A stretch of 43,179 nt of DNA, taken from positions 1 through 43,179 of IMG/VR virus record IMGVR_UViG_3300010373_000019. One strand, written 5' to 3'. The DNA is from a virus. Position numbers and translations under genes: made by a program. The notes under the pieces were generated by a model, which saw only the letters and a list, made by a program, of their open reading frames with translations, was not told where the DNA came from and made no database searches. Below, in pieces: positions 23,813 through 30,228 of this stretch; within the stretch, counting starts at the first letter, position 1; each line of letters starts with the position of its first letter.

Positions 23813-23904
23813 GGCCTCTTTCTTCCTTCCCTCGGCACGTTCCGTCACTAAGGAAGATTCTCCGCTCAACGCAGAAAGGTGAGAGGCCAGCACCTTGCCA
23901 GCTA

Positions 23905-24252
23905 TTAGCCCCTTGCGAGGGCCTTCTGCTTTTCCTTGGCCTTCGCCAACAGGGCGGCGATCATGTCGGCGTCCATCCCTTCAAGGGCAGCAGCAGCGCG
24001 CTCCAGTGGTGACTTCTGGGTACGAGGACCACGAACACCAGGTTGCCACGCATCTGCCAGTGCCTTGATCTCATCACTGGACTTCTCGATATGCTGTCGA
24101 GCGAGGGCCTGGATAGCAATGGTGACGCTGCGGGTTGCAAGGTTGTATACCTGCTCCTCACCGAACTTATTGGTCAGGTGGTGGAGGGAGGTGGGCATAT
24201 CATATTCGAACGAGACTTCCTTACCTTCCTTCGTCTTAGCTTCGATCTGCAT
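23905..24252 (-). CDS. Small helical phage protein, possible paralogue of 29540-29869
   Basis: The 115-residue protein (start MQIEAKTKEGKEVSFEYDMP) contains YNLATRSVTIAIQALARQHI, then WQPGVRGPRTQKSPLERA and a C-terminal Ala/Lys helix. The order helix, GVR-P turn, short C-terminal helix is shared with the protein at 29540-29869 (ELAQRTIVIAWQQRLR, then LGVRKP). Codons are richer in G and C than in neighbouring genes. It is the first gene behind the tandem promoters at 24323-24413, with GAGGA upstream. Function unknown. Confidence 0.6.
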   Translation of the reverse strand: MQIEAKTKEGKEVSFEYDMPTSLHHLTNKFGEEQVYNLATRSVTIAIQALARQHIEKSSDEIKALADAWQPGVRGPRTQKSPLERAAAALEGMDADMIAALLAKAKEKQKALARG

Positions 24253-24322
24253 TGTTGTTTCCTCAGTTTTGATTGATTGTGGGCGATTGGCTGATATGCA
24301 GGTGCCCGTGCTGCATACTTGT

Positions 24323-24351
24323 ATTGTCTTGGGTTAGGATGGGATTGTCAA
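24323..24351 (-). promoter_or_regulatory. Sigma70-type promoter, downstream one of a tandem pair
   Basis: On the minus strand TTGACA (24346-24351), a 17-base spacer and GACAAT (24323-24328) form a fair promoter about 70 bases upstream of the 115-residue gene. The -10 box matches the consensus at four of six positions. Confidence 0.5.
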
Positions 24352-24384
24352 GCGTTTTGTGTGATTGTCTTGTTTCGTGCTGCT

Positions 24385-24413
24385 TTTATACTACTGTTCG
24401 GCGCTGCTGTCAA
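24385..24413 (-). promoter_or_regulatory. Strong sigma70-type promoter, upstream one of a tandem pair
   Basis: On the minus strand TTGACA (24408-24413), a 17-base spacer and TATAAA (24385-24390) are a near-consensus promoter in the 241-base gap 24253-24493, which holds no gene. It would drive the recombination and replication genes from 24252 leftward using host RNA polymerase. Confidence 0.8.
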
Positions 24414-24493
24414 GCCCTTTTCCCTCTCTTTTCACTTCTTTAGGGTTTCTAGTAGTATTATTAGAAGGAGGAATATGAGGAATAAGAGAATTA

Positions 24494-24694
24494 CTAGTAG
24501 GGACATTTGACTCCCTCGGGAAGGATATCAAGTTCCTGGAGATAAGAGAGGAGGTCAGCTGCATAGAGGCGGGCTGACTCTTTGTTGTTTAGTTGGAGAG
24601 AAGTGGAGATACCCCTTACTGCTTTCCTCACATGGGAGATTGATACTTTCTTGTCTCTTTTAACACCAGGGAGTTTTTGTAATATTGTGGGCAT
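24494..24694 (-). CDS. Small basic helical protein (66 aa)
   Basis: The frame starts MPTILQKLPGVKRDKKVSIS and continues with helices rich in Lys, Arg and Leu. GGAG sits 8 nt before the ATG and touches palindrome copy 4. A longer frame from 24748 would read through the palindrome and is less likely. Function unknown. Confidence 0.6.
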   Translation of the reverse strand: MPTILQKLPGVKRDKKVSISHVRKAVRGISTSLQLNNKESARLYAADLLSYLQELDILPEGVKCPY

Positions 24695-24705
24695 TTGTAT
24701 ATCTC

Positions 24706-24728
24706 CACTGTAAAAAATTTTTACACTC
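24706..24728. repeat. Dispersed 23-bp palindrome, copy 4
   Basis: On the minus strand GAGTGTAAA-N5-TTTACAGTG, the one-arm variant shared with copies 6 and 7, with CAGTG on the side of the downstream gene. It starts 3 bases after the stop of the zinc protein gene and abuts the GGAG of the 66-residue gene. Confidence 0.88.
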
Positions 24729-24731
24729 CAT

Positions 24732-25049
24732 TTAACCACTGCTATCAATAGTTTTTATTCTCTTACAGATGGTACATTGGTATTCATTGTAGCACCTAGA
24801 TATATTACGAGTAAATTCCCAATCATGGATGTGACTAGCGTCATTTACGTACCCTATGCCATTGCAGTTATCACAAGAGGCTCGGAAATGGCATCGAGGA
24901 GGATCATTCTGTGGATATTGATTCAGCTGGAGATTCCACTCACCATATCCCTTGCAGTGGGGACATTCATAGAGGAATCCTTTTGGTTGTTCTCTTTTAG
25001 TGTGTCCCAAGAATGCGTTTGGATCATTTGGAGTGAGGTACTTTTCCAT
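24732..25049 (-). CDS. DnaJ-type zinc-finger-like phage protein
   Basis: The 105-residue protein has two CxxCxGxG repeats, ECPHCKGYGEW (about 28-38) and SCDNCNGIGYV (about 58-68), as in the DnaJ cysteine-rich domain. A third pair follows in YQCTICKR, with nearby HIHDW. It ends in KTIDSSG. Similar small proteins are common in podovirus and siphovirus early regions. A role in protein-protein or nucleic-acid contacts is inferred only. Confidence 0.68.
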   Translation of the reverse strand: MEKYLTPNDPNAFLGHTKREQPKGFLYECPHCKGYGEWNLQLNQYPQNDPPRCHFRASCDNCNGIGYVNDASHIHDWEFTRNISRCYNEYQCTICKRIKTIDSSG

Positions 25050-25269
25050 TCTTCTTTTCCTCTGCTATTGTTATCAATTGGAGGGTGGCAACAATGAAGG
25101 AATCAAGGGCAACTCGGCTGCGTTCCCAATCTTGATATTCTCTATCAAGACTGGAGATAGTGCCATTCTTCCTCTTTGCCATGAGGAGTTGGGCACGTGC
25201 ATAGGATTTTGTGTATCTCTGCTGGAGGTATTTGTATCTCTTGTAGAGGGGAGATTGTTTGAAGGTCAT
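25024..25269 (-). CDS. Small basic helical protein (81 aa)
   Basis: The protein starts MTFKQSPLYKRYKYLQQRYT and is a continuous Lys/Arg/Tyr-rich helix for most of its length. AGGTG stands about 7 nt before the ATG, which follows directly on the stop of the DUF1353-like gene. It overlaps the zinc-protein start. No family recognised. Confidence 0.55.
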   Translation of the reverse strand: MTFKQSPLYKRYKYLQQRYTKSYARAQLLMAKRKNGTISSLDREYQDWERSRVALDSFIVATLQLITIAEEKKNGKVPHSK

Positions 25270-25683
25270 CTATTTCACCTGTCTTGCTTTGTACATGTTC
25301 CAGGGTTTACTTCCTCCCAAGCGTACTGCGATGTAGACGAGGTGGCGTTTCCACCACTGCGCTCCGGCTAGTTTCATTGCATCACTTAGGAGGCGGTCAC
25401 AATGCTTTCTTGGAATATTTGTATTTCCTACCCTGAATACCCGACCGCTATTAGCATAGAGCCAGTCGTGGAACACCGCTGGCTCAACGATATTCTTATC
25501 GTCTCGTGGAATTAACAACCATGCAAAGCGGGGGATACTGGCGAGGTCTGTTTGGAATGGGTATATTACAATTACATTGCAATTGAAACGGGAGCTGTAA
25601 TATTCCGCAGCATTAGTTACCTTCCATTTGGTGGAATCTAATATGTGTTGGAGTTCTGGAAGGATTATGAATTTATCAGTCAT
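25270..25683 (-). CDS. DUF1353-family phage protein
   Basis: The 137-residue protein shows the DUF1353 signature: PFQTDLASIPRFAWLLIP, then PAVFHDWLYANSG, then RKHCDRLLSDAMKLAG and a C-terminal VYIAVRLGG. Asp and His in the first two motifs could form a metal or catalytic site. The family occurs widely in phages and its biochemical role is not established. A strong GGAGG precedes the ATG. Confidence 0.8.
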   Translation of the reverse strand: MTDKFIILPELQHILDSTKWKVTNAAEYYSSRFNCNVIVIYPFQTDLASIPRFAWLLIPRDDKNIVEPAVFHDWLYANSGRVFRVGNTNIPRKHCDRLLSDAMKLAGAQWWKRHLVYIAVRLGGSKPWNMYKARQVK

Positions 25684-25722
25684 TGTTTGATTCCTCCTTC
25701 ATAGCAGCGTCGATGGCTTCAT

Positions 25723-26133
25723 CTATTGTATCGGCTTCTGATCTCCAAACTTGCGGTGGTGGTAGTTGGCGAGGATGGCACGCATGACAGTTTTTCTGTA
25801 TCCGACAAGGCCGGGGAAGTTGTCGTTTGCCTTGGCGCATTCAATTGCCACATCCACATCCTCCTCACTCGGCCCCTCGGCCAGCTTGGCTAGGTGGGCG
25901 TCGATGGTAGGGATAGCCCAGTACCATTTCCCATCGCGAAGCTGGACGCCCTCAGCCATAGGATGAGGCCGCGCTTCGGATGGTGTGTATTCCCACCATT
26001 CTCGCGATGCAGTCACTACTGATTTGCAGCAACCTTCGAATTGTGCTTGTTCCGGCAGCGGCCATTCCCACCGCCCACTCGATTCGATGTAGCTTGGCTG
26101 CGGGGTTACCTCTTCAAGCGTCATTTTGGTCAT
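25723..26133 (-). CDS. Hypothetical protein with higher G+C codons
   Basis: The 136-residue protein starts MTKMTLEEVTPQPSYIESSG. It has tryptophan-rich stretches (GRWEWPLPEQ, KWYWAIP) and a C-terminal helical part (EDVDVAIECAKAND). Third positions look richer in G and C than in the flanking small genes, as in 26130-26441, hinting that the pair was acquired together. Its start overlaps the stop of that gene. Function unknown. Confidence 0.55.
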   Translation of the reverse strand: MTKMTLEEVTPQPSYIESSGRWEWPLPEQAQFEGCCKSVVTASREWWEYTPSEARPHPMAEGVQLRDGKWYWAIPTIDAHLAKLAEGPSEEDVDVAIECAKANDNFPGLVGYRKTVMRAILANYHHRKFGDQKPIQ

Positions 26134-26441
26134 ACATCACCGCCAATGCGGGCCATGGCCGGACGTGCAGCATCGATTTTCGCGAGGATCGCTCTTCCGG
26201 TATCGCTGAATTGCAAACGATCCTGCAACTGATGCCCTCGAACATCCATCGTGATCAGCGCATTCAAGGCTTCAACAAGTGTCTTGCTATCAACGATCAG
26301 CTCGGCCACGGCTGCACGGGCTTTCTGGAAATCCGCTTCATCGAAGCTGTTCCAGTCGTTATCCATTCGTGCCATGACGGCTGTGTCATCCATCACCGCC
26401 AGCACATCCACATTAGGCGAGTTCATGACTTGCTCATTCAT
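26130..26441 (-). CDS. Hypothetical helical protein with higher G+C codons
   Basis: The 103-residue protein starts MNEQVMNSPNVDVLAVMDDT. It is acidic in front and Ala-rich helical behind (FQKARAAVAELIVDSKTLVE). It overlaps the following gene by 4 bases. Codon composition resembles its neighbour rather than the surrounding phage genes. No family recognised. Confidence 0.55.
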   Translation of the reverse strand: MNEQVMNSPNVDVLAVMDDTAVMARMDNDWNSFDEADFQKARAAVAELIVDSKTLVEALNALITMDVRGHQLQDRLQFSDTGRAILAKIDAARPAMARIGGDV

Positions 26442-26464
26442 TTCATTCTCTCAACTATCAATTT

Positions 26465-26492
26465 GCTACTAATTGGGGTAGTAATTAGTAGC
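26465..26492. repeat. 10-bp inverted repeat just after the tRNA-like element
   Basis: GCTACTAATT (26465-26474) and its exact complement (26483-26492) flank an 8-base loop. It begins 5 bases beyond the CCA end of the tRNA-like element on the minus strand. No T run follows, so it is not a standard terminator; an operator or a processing hairpin fits better. Confidence 0.7.
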
Positions 26493-26497
26493 TAATG

Positions 26498-26571
26498 TGG
26501 CGCAGGGTGTTGGAGTCAAACCAACTATCATGCCAACATTAGGCAAGGTAGGATCGTCCTACTAACCCTGC
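26498..26571 (-). tRNA. tRNA-like element with encoded CCA, non-canonical loops
   Basis: The 74-base minus-strand sequence folds as a cloverleaf. It has a perfect 7-bp acceptor stem (GCAGGGT/ACCCTGC), U8-A9, a D-arm-like stem (GTAG/CTAC, extendable to 6 bp), a 4-bp anticodon-type stem (TGCC/GGCA) with loop TAATGTT, a 4-base variable loop, and a 5-bp T stem (GTTGG/CCAAC) with loop TTTGACT. It ends in G plus CCA. Oddities: no G18-G19 in the D loop, T instead of C56, and A instead of U33. Nominal anticodon ATG (His). It may be a decayed or divergent tRNA, or a tRNA mimic. It sits 11 bases after a small gene in the same direction. Confidence 0.5.
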
Positions 26572-26582
26572 AAAATAAGTCA

Positions 26583-26711
26583 TTAGGAAAGTACCTTCAA
26601 CGCCCATGCTGTGATCCAGCAAACTGAGGTGAAGATGGCTCCGATGGAGAATCCCCAAATGAAAGCGGCATTCTCCACCCGGTCAACATAATCCTCTATC
26701 TCACTGTCCAT
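26583..26711 (-). CDS. Small membrane protein (42 aa)
   Basis: A perfect GGAGG 6 nt before the ATG opens a 42-codon frame. It starts MDSEIEDYVDRVENAAFIWG and ends in a hydrophobic helix (GFSIGAIFTSVCWITAWALK). It overlaps the end of the 90-residue gene by 11 bases. An acidic cytoplasmic head and a single span suggest a small membrane-acting early protein, for example one that blocks superinfection. That is inference. Confidence 0.65.
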   Translation of the reverse strand: MDSEIEDYVDRVENAAFIWGFSIGAIFTSVCWITAWALKVLS

Positions 26712-26973
26712 CTTGTACCTCCAGGATAGTCATTGTGTCGGTATGGGTAAGGAGGTGAAGGAGGCAATCCTCTTGTGTGAGGATTACTTCCTGTCCCTCT
26801 GTTAGGAATCTCCGAGAAGAGAGGAGGGAAGTGGCAATCTTGAGCCAGTTTCCCTCCTTTATTGAGAGGTCAGGTCTCGTTTGCACCAGTGCCAGTTTTA
26901 CCAACACGTAGGCGGTGCTGCCGAAGTAATGACGTGGGACGAGAACTTGGAAGTTTTCAATGTTTGTTTTCAT
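26701..26973 (-). CDS. Hypothetical early protein (90 aa)
   Basis: The protein starts MKTNIENFQVLVPRHYFGST and is mixed alpha/beta with a hydrophobic middle (AYVLVKLALVQ). No Shine-Dalgarno sequence precedes the ATG. A promoter at 27003-27031 would give a leader of only about 20 bases. No family recognised. Confidence 0.55.
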   Translation of the reverse strand: MKTNIENFQVLVPRHYFGSTAYVLVKLALVQTRPDLSIKEGNWLKIATSLLSSRRFLTEGQEVILTQEDCLLHLLTHTDTMTILEVQDGQ

Positions 26974-27002
26974 TGTGTTCTTGTTGTGGTGTTTGTGCAG
27001 CT

Positions 27003-27031
27003 AGACTAGCACATTTTTTGAGAAATGTCAA
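27003..27031 (-). promoter_or_regulatory. Sigma70-type promoter with extended -10
   Basis: On the minus strand TTGACA (27026-27031), a 17-base spacer and TAGTCT (27003-27008) preceded by TGC form a plausible promoter for the 90-residue gene and those behind it. It overlaps the stop of the preceding gene by a few bases. The -10 hexamer itself is poor; the TG extension compensates. Confidence 0.6.
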
Positions 27032-27381
27032 GACCTTACAATCATCTCCTCGGTTTCTTTCCATCGAATCAGGTTCTCCAGCTGTTCGATGGTATTGAAT
27101 GGGTTAGCATTTTCCCCATCTAGGGAGGTTCCCCAATAGAGGGCGTTGCCGGAGATGGGTTGCCAATATCCTCGTGTATTCCATATCCAGAACACACCAT
27201 CCTTCTTTGCTGTTCCGTCGAGGAGGCCAATGTCATTGACGAAGAGGTAGTCTCCTTCCTCATTAACTCGGCAAGTATCGTACCATTCATACTTGAGGTG
27301 AGGTTTCATCCCATCGTAGGTACCATCGTAGTCGATTTCGGTGATGCGCTTTTCCTTGGGGATGATTTTGTACATTTTCAT
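27028..27381 (-). CDS. Hypothetical early protein (117 aa)
   Basis: The protein starts MKMYKIIPKEKRITEIDYDG and is rich in Trp, Tyr and Gly in the middle (GVFWIWNTRGYWQPISG), suggesting a compact beta fold. AGGAG stands 7 nt before the chosen ATG; the earlier frame start at 27399 has no ribosome site. Function unknown. Confidence 0.55.
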   Translation of the reverse strand: MKMYKIIPKEKRITEIDYDGTYDGMKPHLKYEWYDTCRVNEEGDYLFVNDIGLLDGTAKKDGVFWIWNTRGYWQPISGNALYWGTSLDGENANPFNTIEQLENLIRWKETEEMIVRS

Positions 27382-27395
27382 TTTCTGTCTCCTGG

Positions 27396-27713
27396 TCAAG
27401 AGATGAAATAGTTACAGACGGAGTTCATTTCCTCTTCCTTTCCATCTGGATAGGTGAGGACTGCGGTGCCATTTTTCGTATGGATTCCTGCGCCTATTTC
27501 ACGCAGGATGGCATTGAGGCGGCTCTTTGTTGTTCTGGTGTTGTAACCTTGCATGCAGATCCCCGCCCTTCCGAATCCTATGCTGGCAATTAAGTGGCCA
27601 TAGAGGTAAATGTGGGTGCAATCCTCATCTTGTATTACTGCGGTATTGTCTTTTTTCCAATTTTTTCTCTCTCTTATTGCCTTAAGCATTTCCTGTTCGA
27701 TTTTCCTGGTCAT
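27396..27713 (-). CDS. Conserved phage protein (105 aa)
   Basis: The protein (start MTRKIEQEMLKAIRERKNWK) has a helical front followed by the pattern DNTAVIQDEDCTHIYLYGHL, then CMQGYNTRTTKSRLNAIL. I recall this pattern from uncharacterised proteins of many phages. GAGGAA precedes the ATG at 27713; an upstream in-frame ATG at 27776 lacks a site. Biochemical role unknown. Confidence 0.62.
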   Translation of the reverse strand: MTRKIEQEMLKAIRERKNWKKDNTAVIQDEDCTHIYLYGHLIASIGFGRAGICMQGYNTRTTKSRLNAILREIGAGIHTKNGTAVLTYPDGKEEEMNSVCNYFIS

Positions 27714-27824
27714 TTCCTCGGACTCCTGATTGGGCACTGTTCTGGGTTGGGTAGTTGACAGGGTGGGGCCTTCCAATCCTTTGGGGGATTCATAGGAAGG
27801 CGGTTGAAAAGGGACTTTCTTTGT

Positions 27825-28031
27825 TTACTTGTGCGTTTTGTTTTCACCGATTGCTACTCCTAGTCTGTTGTATTCATTGTTGATGAGGCGATCATGGGCA
27901 ACTATACCAATTGCCTTCCAGCGTAGCCTTATCCTCTTTTGCTCCTCTTCATTGCCGAATGCATGGGCGGTTGTCCATACATCGTAGATAGCTAGGGCAG
28001 TCTGAATCCTACTCGGATCGCATTGGTTCAT
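27825..28031 (-). CDS. Small helical protein (68 aa)
   Basis: The protein starts MNQCDPSRIQTALAIYDVWT and is helical, with a basic middle (EEEQKRIRLRWKAIG). A GAGGTG site lies upstream; palindrome copy 5 begins about 25 bases before the ATG. Function unknown. Confidence 0.55.
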   Translation of the reverse strand: MNQCDPSRIQTALAIYDVWTTAHAFGNEEEQKRIRLRWKAIGIVAHDRLINNEYNRLGVAIGENKTHK

Positions 28032-28055
28032 CTTCTCACCTCTTTTGTATTGAAT

Positions 28056-28078
28056 GAGTGTAAATAATTTTTACACTC
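28056..28078. repeat. Dispersed 23-bp palindrome, copy 5
   Basis: Perfect-arm copy GAGTGTAAA-N5-TTTACACTC in the 64-base gap between two minus-strand genes, 17 bases after one stop and 24 bases before the next ATG. Confidence 0.9.
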
Positions 28079-28095
28079 ATTTTACTCCACCTCCG

Positions 28096-28578
28096 TTAGG
28101 AGAATAGTACCTTGTTAAGATATTCATATCGGTTTGTTTCCTCCCCTGTTAGCTCAGCCCCGCTATCTTGCTTATCCATCAACCCTTGTAACTCTGCCAT
28201 GAGTCCCTTCATGTCAATTGTTACTTCCTTTGTTGCAAGATGTGGCTGGGTAGCCTCACTGACGCTCGGCTGGGCTAATTTGGGTGGGGAGATGCCTAGC
28301 TGTGCGTTTCTCAACAACACTTGTGTGAATTTCTTCCTACTCGATGTGGACTTCCCTGCACCATATGGAGCCATCCTATTCGCATACTGGAAACCATCCT
28401 CCTCTCCTTTGATGATCTTACTCTCTCTGGCCAGTTGAATGAGGGAAGAGAGGACCAGTGAGGTTAGGGACGCGAAGGACTTACCAGCTGGGTCAATCTC
28501 GGCCGCCTCGATGCAATCGAGAATACCCAGGCAATCCTTCGGATTCACCCTGATTTGAACAATCATGCCACCTTTCAT
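28096..28578 (-). CDS. Hypothetical early protein, possible DNA-binding (160 aa)
   Basis: The protein starts MKGGMIVQIRVNPKDCLGIL. A beta strand is followed by helices (KSFASLTSLVLSSLIQLARE), reminiscent of a small ribbon-helix-helix-like unit. A long polar middle and a C-terminal helix (MKGLMAELQGLMDKQD) follow. Regulation of transcription is possible but unproven. GAGG precedes the first ATG; MIVQ four codons later is an alternative start. Confidence 0.5.
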   Translation of the reverse strand: MKGGMIVQIRVNPKDCLGILDCIEAAEIDPAGKSFASLTSLVLSSLIQLARESKIIKGEEDGFQYANRMAPYGAGKSTSSRKKFTQVLLRNAQLGISPPKLAQPSVSEATQPHLATKEVTIDMKGLMAELQGLMDKQDSGAELTGEETNRYEYLNKVLFS

Positions 28579-28593
28579 AATAACCTCTCTATC

Positions 28594-28764
28594 TCAAAAA
28601 TACTTCACACAAGCCATATTATATAGATCCTTCCAAGTTGCCACTTTGTCCCTTTCTAAAAGTGCATAACAGTGGCCATCCGGAAATACGTATGTGAATA
28701 CTAGCCCTGTTCCATAAAGAAACATCTGGTGAACTGTTATCCTTATCTTATGCCTCACTAGCAT
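28594..28764 (-). CDS. Small hypothetical protein (56 aa)
   Basis: A strong GGAGG (7 nt spacing) opens the frame MLVRHKIRITVHQMFLYGTG, ending in NMACVKYF. Strand-rich with aromatic residues. It fills the gap between two early genes. Function unknown. Confidence 0.62.
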   Translation of the reverse strand: MLVRHKIRITVHQMFLYGTGLVFTYVFPDGHCYALLERDKVATWKDLYNMACVKYF

Positions 28765-28766
28765 AA

Positions 28767-29000
28767 TTATTCCTCCACCTCATCGAGTGTCAGTGTTTCT
28801 ACGAAATGGTGCCTCATCTCCGCACACTCATAATCCATGAGGGCGATGGGGAGGAGGGTGAAGTCAGCTGCGCTGCCTTTCTGCCTCACTAGGCTATCCG
28901 AAAGGGACTGCACTGCCGACATGGGTATGCCATGCACCTCCGACAAGAGTTGCAGGTAATTCTGCCTATCTATGTAACCATGTTGATTATAGATGGTCAT
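28767..29000 (-). CDS. Small hypothetical protein (77 aa)
   Basis: The protein starts MTIYNQHGYIDRQNYLQLLS and ends acidic (ETLTLDEVEE). GGGAGGAA directly upstream selects the ATG at 29000 over one 12 bases earlier. It is the first gene downstream of the putative origin/promoter region, so probably an immediate-early product. Function unknown. Confidence 0.6.
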   Translation of the reverse strand: MTIYNQHGYIDRQNYLQLLSEVHGIPMSAVQSLSDSLVRQKGSAADFTLLPIALMDYECAEMRHHFVETLTLDEVEE

Positions 29001-29166
29001 ATTTCCTCCCATGCATGGATAGTCGCTATCGCTCGTTGTGCTACCTGCACAATTGGGTAGCCTCGCAAGCTCGGCTGTTTGTGGTGTTACTTGTCTGGTT
29101 GCGTTGCTAGGTTAACGCACTCTCTGAGGGAGTGCTGCTCGACTGCCGACGTAGCGTAACACAGTG

Positions 29167-29446
29167 TACAACATGTTGCAAGTAGTATGTTGTATGTATT
29201 CTATTTTGTTGTAGTGTTTTGTAGTATGTTTTTGTATGTGACAATTGTAGTAGTGTAAGTACCGAATGTAGTAATGTATGTGTGTAAGTGATTTTGTCGG
29301 TATAGTGTGTAGCTCTGTATTCTTAACTCAAGTTTTATGTTTAAAAAATTTTTTTTTAACAAATGAAGAGTACGGGGGGTACACCCTATACCGACAAATT
29401 TGTGTACACACATACATACATACATTCATACATACAACATGTTGTA
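29167..29446. other. Candidate replication origin / early control region
   Basis: The 539-base gap 29001-29539 carries no convincing gene. Within it a 13-bp inverted repeat (TTTGTCGGTATAG at 29293-29305, complement at 29386-29398) flanks an AT-rich core with long A and T runs (29339-29360). Outside these arms lie two copies of TACAACATGTTGTA (29433-29446 perfect palindrome; 29167-29180 with one change). The plus strand is strongly G/T-rich at 29180-29300. Short TACA/CATA repeats fill 29403-29440. Paired protein sites around an easily melted core are typical of origins; an operator region is the alternative. Confidence 0.5.
29334..29362 (-). promoter_or_regulatory. Possible minus-strand promoter in the AT-rich core
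   Basis: TTGTTA (29357-29362) and CATAAA (29334-29339), 17 bases apart, match the consensus at about four of six positions each. It would read toward the gene at 29000. A/T-rich sequence gives such matches easily, so confidence is modest. Confidence 0.4.
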
Positions 29447-29492
29447 CTTTTTCTTAACAGTTCGTTCATATTCCCCCAAAACCAAGACAAAG

Positions 29493-29530
29493 AAAGACAC
29501 CCCACCCGGTTATCTGAGTGAGGTGTCTTT
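29493..29530. terminator. Bidirectional intrinsic terminator
   Basis: A 9-bp stem (AAAGACACC/GGTGTCTTT) with extra CAC/GTG pairing inside is followed by T runs on both strands (T6 on plus, TTTCTTT on minus). It stands 10 bases after the stop of the minus-strand gene 29540-29869 and separates that gene from the early genes downstream. Confidence 0.78.
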
Positions 29531-29539
29531 TTTACCTCA

Positions 29540-29869
29540 TCACTTGCCCAGCTTCGCCGCAGCCAACTTCATGAAGTGCTCCAGCTGCTCGGGTGTGAAC
29601 TTCTCGATCAGAGTGACCGGATTGACCTCGCTGGGCTTCCTCACCCCCAACTTGAAATCACGTGCCTTGATCGTCAACTCCGCAGGAGGTGCAACATCAC
29701 TGTTGCGCAAACGCTGTTGCCAGGCGATCACAATCGTCCTCTGTGCCAATTCCTGCATCTCTCGGTCACTCATCCCAGACCAGTCAATGGTCAGATTGCA
29801 AGCGTGCTTTCCGTCGGTGAGCTTGTTGTTCGTGCTGACTTTCGTTTCGTTCAGTTTTTCAGTAGACAT
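29540..29869 (-). CDS. Small helical phage protein, first gene of the minus block
   Basis: The 109-residue protein (start MSTEKLNETKVSTNNKLTDG) contains ELAQRTIVIAWQQRLRNSD, then ARDFKLGVRKPSEVNPVTLI and a C-terminal FTPEQLEHFMKLAAAKLGK helix. Its layout resembles the protein at 23905-24252, and its codons are similarly richer in G and C than the phage average. AGGAG lies 8 nt before the ATG. It is a stand-alone unit between the operator-like region and a terminator, as expected for an early regulator or host-takeover protein. Identity unknown. Confidence 0.6.
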   Translation of the reverse strand: MSTEKLNETKVSTNNKLTDGKHACNLTIDWSGMSDREMQELAQRTIVIAWQQRLRNSDVAPPAELTIKARDFKLGVRKPSEVNPVTLIEKFTPEQLEHFMKLAAAKLGK

Positions 29870-29952
29870 GCTGTGCACTCCTGGTTGTGTGCTTGTGATG
29901 TTGTGTGCCCCCCTGAAGTGGGGCGATTGAATGATCTCATAGTTATCCTGAA

Positions 29953-30080
29953 TCTCAACTGAATAAAGAAATGAGACCATCCTCCATCTCAAACAATTTT
30001 CTGAATGAGATGACTGCAACAATGCATTGCAGTACAACACAGCGTAGCTATGCAACTCCGAATCTCATATGTATGTGAGA
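29953..30080. promoter_or_regulatory. Operator-like repeat array TCTCA...TGAGA
   Basis: Two inverted repeats TCTCA-N14-TGAGA (29953-29976 and 29987-30010) start exactly 34 bases apart. The second extends to CATCTCA...TGAGATG. A third, TCTCA-N8-TGAGA, is at 30063-30080. Single half sites (TCTCAT) occur at 29935, 30098 and 30191. They fill the divergent gap 29870-30325, between the first minus gene and the plus-strand promoter, as repressor or activator sites would. Confidence 0.6.
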
Positions 30081-30228
30081 ACACCATTGCAATCAATTCT
30101 CATTTCCGGAAGAGAGTCGAGAGGGGGAAAACCGCGCGCGCTGCGAAAAGCATAAAGGCAATTTTCTACGCACCATAAATTTGAAACCCCTCTCATTTTT
30201 TTCTATTCATGTTATTGTTGGATTGATG

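Noticed and set aside
23655-23904. A conventional tRNA or tmRNA in the structured gap
   Set aside because: No T-arm and acceptor combination with CCA at the right distance could be found on either strand.
24253-24493. A small gene in the gap before the 66-residue gene
   Set aside because: Only a 17-codon frame without a ribosome site is present; two promoters explain the gap better.
27753-27785. Plus-strand TTGACA as a promoter
   Set aside because: No acceptable -10 box follows at 16-18 bases, and no plus-strand gene lies downstream.
29403-29446. Short TACA/CATA repeats as a CRISPR array
   Set aside because: The units are 4 bases long with no spacers; this is a simple repeat in the AT-rich control region.
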